From contig JAIRQU010000188.1 of the NCBI GenBank assembly GCA_031256305.1, forward strand, positions 1 through 5,192: a DNA stretch of 5,192 nucleotides. Reading direction: 5' to 3'. The DNA is from Burkholderiaceae bacterium (GTDB lineage Bacteria; Pseudomonadota; Gammaproteobacteria; Burkholderiales; Burkholderiaceae_C). The notes beneath the pieces are model-generated. The model ran no database searches and had not been told where the DNA came from. It saw only the letters and a program-made list of their open reading frames with translations. Shown piece by piece: positions 1-5,192 of the stretch (its first letter is position 1; each line of letters starts with the position of its first letter). The position numbers and the translations under genes were made by a program.

Positions 1-81
1 GGCAGCGGCAGCCAGCCGCGGCAGCTTGGGCGCGGACGGGTGCGATGGCAGGTTCAGCGTTGCCTGAATGTTTTTCATCAT
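1..81 (-). CDS. Probable outer-membrane efflux channel (OprM/TolC-type), 5' end only
   Basis: Only the first 27 codons lie in the window ([12 protein letters not shown], then [15 protein letters not shown], continuing past position 1). The start ATG at 81-79 overlaps the pump stop codon TGA (80-78) in an ATGA arrangement; a second ATG follows directly at 78-76. AAGGA at 92-88 lies 6 nt before the first ATG and 9 nt before the second. The N-terminus has Lys3, Lys19 and Arg22 followed by the beginning of an Ala/Leu-rich stretch, which fits a signal peptide or lipoprotein signal with a long n-region. No channel domain is visible, so the identity rests on operon position: adaptor-pump-channel is the standard order in mexAB-oprM-like operons. 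A start further downstream, outside the window, cannot be excluded. The ATGA overlap suggests translational coupling to the pump. Confidence 0.72.
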   Translation of the reverse strand, partial: MMKNIQATLNLPSHPSAPKLPRLAAAA

Positions 82-3000
82 TGCGAATCCTTGGACGTGG
101 CCGGCGGCGGCGCGTGGCCAGCGCTGGCATCGCCCTCATAGTCTTCATCGTTATCGTGCGCGTGATGCGCTTCATAATGTTCCAGCGCCACGTCGGGATT
201 TTCCTTGTCGCCGGCGAATTTGCCGCGAACCGCGACAAAGAACATCGGAATCATGAAAATAGCCAGGAACGTTGCACTCAACATCCCGCCGATCACAACG
301 GTGCCAATGGCGTGCTGACTGCCGGAACCCGCGCTGTTGCTGATCGCCAGCGGCAGCACGCCCAGAACAAACGCCAGCGAGGTCATCAGAATCGGGCGCA
401 GCCGCAATCTCGACGCTTCAAGCGCGGCCTCGATCGGCCCCATGCCTTCCTTTTCCTGCAAGTTACGCGCAAATTCGATAATCAGAATGGCATTCTTGGC
501 CGATAAGCCCACCGTGGTCAGCAGGCCGACCTGGAAAAACACGTCGCTTTCCAGCCCGCGCATCGTCACCGCGAGCAAGGCCCCCACGATGCCCAAAGGC
601 ACCACCATGATGACGGCAAACGGAATCGACCAGCTTTCGTAGAGCGCCGCCAGACACAGGAACACGACGAGTATCGAGATGCCGTACAGAATTGGCGCTT
701 GCGAACCCGACTGGAGTTCCTGGTACGAGATGCCGGTCCATTCGTAGCCTATGCCCGCGGGCAGCTTGGCCACCAGCTTTTCCATTTCGTCTATGGCCTG
801 GCCGGTACTCTTGCCGGGCGCGCTTTCACCCTGGATTTCCATCGACGAGATGCCGTTGTAGCGCTGGAGTTCCGGTGAACCGTAGGTCCAGCGACCCGTC
901 GCAATGGATCCCAGCGGCACCATGCCGCCCGAACTGTTGCGCACGTACCATCTGTTCAGGTCATCAGGATTCATGCGGAACGGCGCGTCGGCCTGCACAT
1001 AGACTTTTTTGATGCGGTTATCGGTATCCAGGAAATTGTTGATGTACGACGACGCCCACGCAATCGAGAATGTCTGGTCAGCCGCATCCGGCGCCACGCC
1101 CAGCGCCTGGGCCTTGGCCCGGTCAACATCCACGTGGAACTGCTGCGTGTCGGCCATGCCGTTCGGACGCACCCGTGCGAGCAACGGGTCTTTCTGCGCC
1201 ATGCCAAGCAACTGATAGGTCGCTTCCATCAATTTTGCGTGCCCGAGTCCCGCCAGATCTTCCAGTTCAAGATCGAAACCGGCCGCGGTGCCCAGTTCCC
1301 GGATGGATGGGGGGGTAATGGGAATCACCAGCGCATCCTTGTAAGACGCATAGTGCTGCTGGATGCGGTCGACCATCGCCATGACTTTCTGGTCGCTGCG
1401 CTTGCGCACGCTGTAGTCCTTCATCCTGGCAAAGACAATGCCCGCATTCTGGCCGCGTCCCGCGAAATTGAAGCCGTTGATCGTCATCACCTGTTCAACG
1501 ATGCCCTTTTCGTCCGTCATCAGGTAGTTGGCCACGTCTTTTAAGGTGCGCGCGGTCATTTCCTGCGTCGCGCCCGGAGGCAGTTGCACCATCACCATCG
1601 CCACGCCCTGATCTTCAACGGGCAGGAAAGATTTGGGTATGCGCCAGAACAGCAACCCGACCACGGCAATCACCGCCAGATAGATCAGCAGCCAGCGCCC
1701 CGAACGCCTGATGACGTGAGACACGCCGTTGTGGTATTTGACGCGGCTCTTGTAAAACGCACGGTTGAACCAGCCGAAGAACCCCGTCTTGGCTTCGTGG
1801 TGCCCTTTGGGGATGGGCTTGAGGATCGTCGCGCACAACGCGGGGGTCAGAATCAACGCGACCAGCACCGACAGCACCATCGCGGACACAATCGTCAGCG
1901 AGAACTGCCGGTAAATCGCGCCGACCGCGCCGCCGGACATGGCCACGGGCACGAACACCGCCGACAGCACCAGCGCCACGCCCACCAGCGCGCCGGTAAT
2001 CTGCTCCATCGCCTTGCGGGTGGCCTCGCGCGGGGACAAGCCTTCCTCGGCCATGACCCGCTCGACGTTTTCAACCACCACGATTGCGTCATCGACCAAT
2101 AGCCCGATGGCCAGCACCAGGCCAAACAGGGATAGCGTATTGATGGAAAAACCCGCCGCCGCCATGATGCCGAACGTGCCCAGCAGCACCACCGGCACCG
2201 CGATGGTTGGAATCAGCGTCGCCCGGAAGTTTTGCAGAAACAGGTACATCACGCAGAACACGAGCGCGATGCCCTCAAACAGCGTCGTGACCACGTCCTG
2301 AATCGACAATTTCACGAACGGCGTGGTGTCATAGGGATACTCCACCTCCATGCCAGGCGGGAAGTACTTGGACAGTTCAGCGATTTTGTCGCGCACGCGC
2401 TTGTCCGTCTGCAACTCATTGGCGCCCATCGCAAGCTGGATGCCCAGCGCCGCCGTCGGCAGGTTGTTCCACTGGGTATCGAAGTTGTAGTTTTCGCCGC
2501 CCAGCGCAATCCGCGCCACGTCCTTGAGCCGCACCTGCGAGCCATCCTGATTGACCTTCAGCAAGATGTCGCCGAACTGCTCAGGCGTGCGCAACAGCGT
2601 CGCCTCGGTGATGGTCGCCTGCATGGACTGCCCCGCCACCGCCGGCGTGCCGCCGATCTGCCCGCCCGATATTTGCACGTTCTGCGCGGCAATCGCACTG
2701 GTCACGTCCAACGGCGTCAGGCTGTAATTGTTCAATTTGTTCGGGTCGAGCCAGATGCGCATCGAATACTGCGAACCAAACAGGGTGTACGTCCCCACGC
2801 CTTCCAGACGGCTAACCGGATCCTGTATGTGCGAGGCGACGTAGTTGAGCAGCTGATACCTGTTCATGCTGCCATCCTTGGACACAAACGCGGCCACCAG
2901 CAAAAAGCTGCTCGTCGATTTCGTGACCGACAGGCCCAGTTCCTGCACGATCTGCGGCAATATCGGCGTGGCAAGCTGCAATTTGTTCTGCACCTGCACC

Positions 3001-3311
3001 TGCGCGATGTCCGGATTCGTGCCCGCCGCGAAGGTCAGCGTAATCAGCGCGGTGCCGGTGTCGTCACTCGTCGATGAGAGGTAGAGCAGATGGTCCAGCC
3101 CGCTCATCTGCTGCTCAATCACCTGTGTGACGGTGTTTTCCACGGTGGACGCGGATGCGCCCGGATAGGTCGCGCGAATCTGGATGGCTGGCGGCGCAAT
3201 GGTCGGGTACTGCGAAACCGGCAGCGTGAACACGAACGCCGCGCCTCCGAGCATCAGGATGATGGCAATCACCCAGGCAAAAATCGGGCGATCGATAAAA
3301 AACTTTGACAT
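78..3311 (-). CDS. acrB: RND multidrug efflux pump, HAE1 family (AcrB/MexB type)
   Basis: Full-length 1077-aa inner-membrane proton/drug antiporter, the engine of a tripartite efflux complex. It starts with the family signature [14 protein letters not shown], which fixes the start. Membrane helices can be placed at about residues 10-29 (TM1), 340-494 (TM2-6), 539-556 (TM7) and 872-1027 (TM8-12), with two large periplasmic porter/docking regions at about 30-335 and 560-870. The proton-relay residues are all present: Asp407 and Asp408 in [16 protein letters not shown], Lys939 in [10 protein letters not shown], Arg970 and Thr977 (E. coli AcrB K940, R971, T978). The glycine-rich switch loop FNFAGRGQN is at 614-622. 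Pocket Phe136, Phe178, Phe614, Phe616 and Phe627 are kept, but the position of E. coli Phe610 is Met609. It is about 28 residues longer than E. coli AcrB because of a His- and Asp/Glu-rich cytoplasmic tail (about 1035-1077). It lies 15 nt after the adaptor gene and overlaps the next gene by 4 nt. In Burkholderiales such pumps carry local names (bpeB, axyB and others), so the symbol denotes the type. Substrates cannot be read from the sequence. Confidence 0.97.
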   Translation of the reverse strand: MSKFFIDRPIFAWVIAIILMLGGAAFVFTLPVSQYPTIAPPAIQIRATYPGASASTVENTVTQVIEQQMSGLDHLLYLSSTSDDTGTALITLTFAAGTNPDIAQVQVQNKLQLATPILPQIVQELGLSVTKSTSSFLLVAAFVSKDGSMNRYQLLNYVASHIQDPVSRLEGVGTYTLFGSQYSMRIWLDPNKLNNYSLTPLDVTSAIAAQNVQISGGQIGGTPAVAGQSMQATITEATLLRTPEQFGDILLKVNQDGSQVRLKDVARIALGGENYNFDTQWNNLPTAALGIQLAMGANELQTDKRVRDKIAELSKYFPPGMEVEYPYDTTPFVKLSIQDVVTTLFEGIALVFCVMYLFLQNFRATLIPTIAVPVVLLGTFGIMAAAGFSINTLSLFGLVLAIGLLVDDAIVVVENVERVMAEEGLSPREATRKAMEQITGALVGVALVLSAVFVPVAMSGGAVGAIYRQFSLTIVSAMVLSVLVALILTPALCATILKPIPKGHHEAKTGFFGWFNRAFYKSRVKYHNGVSHVIRRSGRWLLIYLAVIAVVGLLFWRIPKSFLPVEDQGVAMVMVQLPPGATQEMTARTLKDVANYLMTDEKGIVEQVMTINGFNFAGRGQNAGIVFARMKDYSVRKRSDQKVMAMVDRIQQHYASYKDALVIPITPPSIRELGTAAGFDLELEDLAGLGHAKLMEATYQLLGMAQKDPLLARVRPNGMADTQQFHVDVDRAKAQALGVAPDAADQTFSIAWASSYINNFLDTDNRIKKVYVQADAPFRMNPDDLNRWYVRNSSGGMVPLGSIATGRWTYGSPELQRYNGISSMEIQGESAPGKSTGQAIDEMEKLVAKLPAGIGYEWTGISYQELQSGSQAPILYGISILVVFLCLAALYESWSIPFAVIMVVPLGIVGALLAVTMRGLESDVFFQVGLLTTVGLSAKNAILIIEFARNLQEKEGMGPIEAALEASRLRLRPILMTSLAFVLGVLPLAISNSAGSGSQHAIGTVVIGGMLSATFLAIFMIPMFFVAVRGKFAGDKENPDVALEHYEAHHAHDNDEDYEGDASAGHAPPPATSKDSQ
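88..92 (-). promoter_or_regulatory. Ribosome binding site for the outer-membrane channel gene
   Basis: The minus strand reads AAGGA here, inside the last codons of the pump gene, with 6 nt to the ATG at 81 and 9 nt to the ATG at 78. Both spacings are usable, so the sequence does not decide which of the two adjacent Met codons is used. Confidence 0.6.
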
Positions 3312-3326
3312 GCGGCGCGACCCCCG
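3312..3326 (-). promoter_or_regulatory. Adaptor-pump junction with weak ribosome binding site
   Basis: The 15 nt between the adaptor stop TAA (3329-3327) and the pump ATG (3311-3309) read CGGGGGTCGCGCCGC on the minus strand. GGGGGT differs by one base from the GGAGGT core and sits 8 nt before the ATG. There is no room for a promoter or terminator, so the two genes are co-transcribed and the pump is probably translated partly by ribosomes arriving from the adaptor gene. Confidence 0.55.
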
Positions 3327-4607
3327 TTATTGCCCGTTCTGCGACGCACCGGCGCCTGGCGCGACGGACGCGCCAGCAGCGCTTGGCGACGCTTTCCCCG
3401 TCACCTGATCGGCGGACGGCGCGCCTGGCGGCGGGGGCGGCGGCAACTGCGCTGGCACGGCCTTTACGGGCATGCCCGGCTGCACTTTCACGATACCTTG
3501 CACAATCACGCGGTCACCGGGATTGAGTCCGCTTTGGATAACCCAGTTCTGCCCCTGCGTGCCGAATGTGACGACCGGCCTGACCTCCACCTTATCGCCC
3601 GCGCCGACCACCATGACCACGGAGCGCCCATTCTGGTCGCGCTGTACGCCCACCTGCGGCACGATGAATACGCGGTCGTTGACGCCTTCCTCGACGCGCG
3701 CACGTACAAACATGCCGGGCAGAAGCACATGGTGCGGATTCGGGAAGATCGCCCGGACGGTCACCGAACCAGTGCTCTGGTCAACCGTGACGTCGGAAAA
3801 CTGGAGTTTTCCCGGTTCGGAATAGGGTTGGCCGTCTTCGAGAATCAGCGACACTTTTGCCGCGTTCGGCCCCGCCATTTTTACCTTGCCCGCCTGTATG
3901 TCACGGCGCAGTTGCAAGCCGTCGCGGCTGGACTCGGTAAGGTCGGCATACACGGGGTCGATCTGCTGCACGGTAGACATCAGCGTCGCCTGGCTGGCCT
4001 GCACGTAAGCGCCGGGTGTAACCTGCGAAACGCCGATCTTGCCCGTGATTGGCGAGGTCACGTCCGTATAGCCAAGATTGATCCGCGCGGTATCCACGGC
4101 CGCCTTGCCCGCGGCCACATCCGCCGCGGCTTGGCCCTGCGCGGCAACGGCGTTATCGTAATCCTGTTTACTGACGGCGTTTGCCGCAACCAGTACCTTG
4201 TAGCGATTGGCCAGCGCGTTGGCCGACACGAGATTGGCCTGCGCCTTGGCCAGCGTGGCTTTGGCGCTGTTGAGCGCGGCAAGGTACGGCGCCGGATCAA
4301 TTTTGTACAGACGCTGTCCGGCCTTTACGTCCGAGCCTTCAACAAACTCGCGGCGCAAGACAACGCCATCGACCCGCGCACGCACCTGCGCGACGAGAAA
4401 TGCGTTGATACGGCCGGGCAGCTCCGTGGTGACGGGCGCCGCAGTCGGCTGCGCGGTGACCACGCCAACTTCGGTCGGCGGGGGCGCCGCATTCTGCTGG
4501 TTCTGGCCGCCACAGGCGGTCAGCAGCGCGGCGGCCAGCGCGGCGGCGGCAAGCACCGGCGCGCGACGGGTAGACGCCTGGAAGCGGAGGTCGGAAAAAA
4601 CGGACAT
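3327..4607 (-). CDS. acrA: RND efflux periplasmic adaptor lipoprotein (AcrA/MexA type)
   Basis: A 426-aa membrane fusion protein that links the RND pump to the outer-membrane channel. It has a lipoprotein signal: Arg8, Arg14 and Arg15, a hydrophobic Ala/Leu run (18-29) and the lipobox LLTAC, with lipidation expected at Cys32. Residue +2 is Gly, not Asp, as I recall also for MexA. The first lipoyl half follows (about 64-104, including RVDGVVLRREFVEGSDVKAG), then an alpha-helical hairpin (about 107-178), the second lipoyl half (TSPITGKIG, about 184-200), a beta-barrel (about 210-305) and a membrane-proximal domain (about 306-384). The hairpin tip carries the R-x3-L-x6-S pattern (Arg135, Leu139, Ser146) that in AcrA (R128, L132, S139) contacts the channel. 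The C-terminus is an unusual Pro-, then Ala/Gly/Ser-rich tail (388-426). The ATG at 4607 is the only conventional start before an in-frame stop at 4646-4644, although the strongest Shine-Dalgarno sequence lies 27 nt upstream. It is the first gene of the operon. Confidence 0.96.
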   Translation of the reverse strand: MSVFSDLRFQASTRRAPVLAAAALAAALLTACGGQNQQNAAPPPTEVGVVTAQPTAAPVTTELPGRINAFLVAQVRARVDGVVLRREFVEGSDVKAGQRLYKIDPAPYLAALNSAKATLAKAQANLVSANALANRYKVLVAANAVSKQDYDNAVAAQGQAAADVAAGKAAVDTARINLGYTDVTSPITGKIGVSQVTPGAYVQASQATLMSTVQQIDPVYADLTESSRDGLQLRRDIQAGKVKMAGPNAAKVSLILEDGQPYSEPGKLQFSDVTVDQSTGSVTVRAIFPNPHHVLLPGMFVRARVEEGVNDRVFIVPQVGVQRDQNGRSVVMVVGAGDKVEVRPVVTFGTQGQNWVIQSGLNPGDRVIVQGIVKVQPGMPVKAVPAQLPPPPPPGAPSADQVTGKASPSAAGASVAPGAGASQNGQ

Positions 4608-4633
4608 GGCGTGATTCCAGAAAACAATTGCAG

Positions 4634-4645
4634 CCCTCCTCCCTC
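4634..4645 (-). promoter_or_regulatory. Strong Shine-Dalgarno-like purine tract upstream of the adaptor gene, atypically placed
   Basis: The minus strand reads GAGGGAGGAGGG, a near-perfect anti-16S match (AGGAGG at 4640-4635). It is 27 nt from the annotated ATG at 4607, too far for normal use. At the ideal 6-nt spacing is an in-frame ATT codon (4628-4626), which would add seven residues. Next to the ATG only a weak TGGAA (4619-4615) is seen. The tract could be a standby site, the true site for a rare ATT start, or chance. Confidence 0.4.
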
Positions 4646-4649
4646 AGAG

Positions 4650-4666
4650 CGAGAGCCAGATTCTCG
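4650..4666 (-). other. Small inverted repeat in the pump-operon leader
   Basis: CGAGA (4650-4654) and TCTCG (4662-4666) are complementary across a 7-nt loop and would form a 5-bp hairpin in the leader RNA, just upstream of the purine-rich Shine-Dalgarno-like tract. There is no U-run after it, so it is not an intrinsic terminator. The stem is short and may be fortuitous. Confidence 0.2.
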
Positions 4667-4796
4667 AAGCGTGAACAAGACAATTCCGGCTGACAAACGA
4701 ACCGACGCATGAACCTCCGCTTCTCGCAACGGAGCCTTATGCACCCGCACAGGCCAGTCAGAAGGAAAGCTACTATTTTGCATAGCAGAAAAAATA

Positions 4797-4825
4797 ATTA
4801 TACATACAGACATGAATGTATATAT
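4797..4825 (-). promoter_or_regulatory. Putative promoter of the efflux operon
   Basis: A perfect TATAAT lies at 4802-4797 on the minus strand in an AT-rich island. At 17-nt spacing the -35 position reads ATATAT (4825-4820), a poor match to TTGACA, so the promoter would be weak or depend on other contacts. Transcription would begin near 4790, giving a leader of about 180 nt before the adaptor ATG. The 24-bp palindrome covers the spacer, part of the -10 and most of the -35 region, as expected for repression by blocking RNA polymerase. Confidence 0.5.
4801..4824. promoter_or_regulatory. Probable AcrR-type operator palindrome
   Basis: A 24-bp imperfect palindrome: left arm TACATACA (4801-4808), central CATG (4811-4814), right arm TGTATATA (4817-4824). 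Eighteen of 24 positions are dyad-symmetric, and the flanking A4800/T4825 extend it. It agrees at 19 of 24 positions with the E. coli AcrR operator as I remember it (left arm TACATACA, right part TGAATGTATGTA). It overlaps the pump -10 box and lies 57 nt before the repressor ATG. The divergently encoded TetR protein has a recognition helix almost identical to AcrR, so it is the obvious ligand. Binding itself is inferred. Confidence 0.75.
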
Positions 4826-4827
4826 CT

Positions 4828-4833
4828 TAGAAT
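4828..4833 (+). promoter_or_regulatory. Putative -10 box of the repressor gene
   Basis: TAGAAT matches the sigma-70 -10 consensus at five of six bases. At 17-nt spacing the -35 position is TACAGA (4805-4810), matching only three of six and lying within the palindrome, so the operator would also control this promoter (autoregulation). Transcription would begin near 4840, leaving a leader of about 40 nt. Confidence 0.35.
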
Positions 4834-4881
4834 AAGGGTTTCTCAGCTACGCCTCCCGCCCGGAGCACCGCCCCCAACACC

Positions 4882-5192
4882 ATGGCGCGCCGCACAAAGG
4901 AAGATGCCCAAGCCACCCGCGCCGCCGTGCTGGACGCGGCCGAGCGCGTGTTTCTGCGGCGCGGGGTCACGCGCACCTCGCTGGCTGAAATCGCCCAGGC
5001 AGCCGGCGTCACGCGCGGCGCGATCTATGGGCACTTCAGGACCAAGGCCGACCTGTTTACCGCCATGATGGGGCGGGTCACGCAGCCGCTAGAAGCCGAG
5101 ATCGCCCGGCTCGAACAGGCGGACGCGGCAACGGGCGACCTGCTGACGCAATTGTGTGAACACGCGCAGGCGGCCATCAGGCGGATCGTGGG
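4882..5192 (+). CDS. acrR: TetR/AcrR-family transcriptional repressor of the efflux operon, 3' end outside the window
   Basis: The first 103 codons of a typically 200-220 aa TetR-family repressor; the frame is still open at the right edge. [13 protein letters not shown] and [18 protein letters not shown] form helix 1 and its neighbours, and [19 protein letters not shown] (34-52) is the helix-turn-helix with the recognition helix VTRGAIY. KADLF (55-59) is the usual end of the DNA-binding domain. The ligand-binding, dimerising C-terminal domain begins after about residue 60 and is mostly missing. Numbering matches E. coli AcrR without gaps; Arg45 is kept, but the family's usual Trp50 (YWHF) is Gly50 (codon GGG, 5029-5031). 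No ATG, GTG or TTG occurs in frame between the stop at 4828-4830 and this ATG, so the start is firm. Its ribosome binding site is poor: GGAG at 4862-4865 is 16 nt away. Divergent placement and the shared operator indicate local repression of the pump and itself, relieved by a ligand. Confidence 0.93.
   Translation, partial: MARRTKEDAQATRAAVLDAAERVFLRRGVTRTSLAEIAQAAGVTRGAIYGHFRTKADLFTAMMGRVTQPLEAEIARLEQADAATGDLLTQLCEHAQAAIRRIV

Noticed and set aside
2232..3077. A 281-codon plus-strand open frame antisense to the pump
   Set aside because: Arg/Gln/His-rich translation without domains, typical of a shadow frame opposite a high-GC gene. The pump coding sequence is intact throughout this stretch.
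3312..3326. Possible terminator or promoter between adaptor and pump genes
   Set aside because: Only 15 nt, no hairpin with a T-run and no promoter-like hexamers.
4339..4710. A 123-codon minus-strand frame starting in the intergenic region and overlapping the adaptor gene out of frame
   Set aside because: No Shine-Dalgarno at its ATG, a composition of Arg/Pro/Ala/Cys like a shadow frame, and most of it overlaps the clear adaptor signal peptide and lipoyl coding region.
3330..4712. A 460-codon open frame on the plus strand, antisense to the adaptor gene
   Set aside because: It mirrors the GC-rich codons of the real adaptor gene. The product is Arg/His/Gly-rich with no recognisable domain, and the adaptor on the other strand is unmistakable.
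4769..4786. Inverted repeat GCTA...TAGC as a second operator
   Set aside because: Only four base pairs with a 10-nt gap, and no similarity to the 24-bp palindrome; expected by chance.
4520..4813. A 97-codon minus-strand frame starting inside the operator, possible leader peptide
   Set aside because: Its ATG lies within the palindrome and upstream of the predicted transcription start near 4790, so it would not be on the operon transcript. It has no ribosome binding site.
4709..5068. A 119-codon plus-strand frame covering the promoter region and the repressor start
   Set aside because: It is in a different frame from the clear TetR helix-turn-helix coding sequence starting at 4882 and becomes Pro/Arg-rich where it overlaps it.

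Overview
The window holds most of a tripartite RND (resistance-nodulation-division) multidrug efflux locus with its divergently transcribed TetR-family regulator. The genes are GC-rich, use GC-ending codons and resemble proteobacterial HAE1 pumps. The regulator's N-terminus and the pump's sequence style fit a betaproteobacterium of the order Burkholderiales (Bordetella/Achromobacter-like or Burkholderia-like). That placement is inferred from remembered family resemblance, not from a search.

Layout, in transcription order on the minus strand from right to left: a periplasmic adaptor lipoprotein of AcrA/MexA type (4607-3327), then 15 nt, then a complete inner-membrane RND pump of AcrB/MexB type (3311-78, 1077 aa). 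The pump's stop codon overlaps by 4 nt the start of a third gene, of which only the first 27 codons are present (81-1). By position and overlap that gene is most likely the OprM/TolC-like outer-membrane channel. On the plus strand an AcrR-like TetR repressor starts at 4882 and runs off the right edge after 103 codons.

The 274-bp divergent intergenic region (4608-4881) carries the control elements. An AT-rich island at about 4770-4845 stands out from the GC-rich surroundings. It contains a 24-bp imperfect palindrome (4801-4824) that is strikingly close to the remembered operator of Escherichia coli AcrR. The palindrome overlaps a consensus -10 box for the pump operon (4802-4797, minus strand) and abuts a plausible -10 for the repressor gene (4828-4833, plus strand). 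The simplest model is one repressor dimer pair on one operator controlling both divergent promoters, released when the repressor binds a pump substrate. The pump operon would then have an unusually long leader of about 180 nt.

How it works together: the pump takes up substrates from the periplasm or outer membrane leaflet using the proton gradient, the adaptor bridges it to the outer-membrane channel, and the drug leaves the cell. I see no mobile element, RNA gene, CRISPR array or undescribed system here. The most notable points are the conserved operator, a Trp-to-Gly change in the repressor's recognition region, an oddly placed Shine-Dalgarno sequence before the adaptor gene, a His/acidic C-terminal tail on the pump and a few altered drug-pocket positions.
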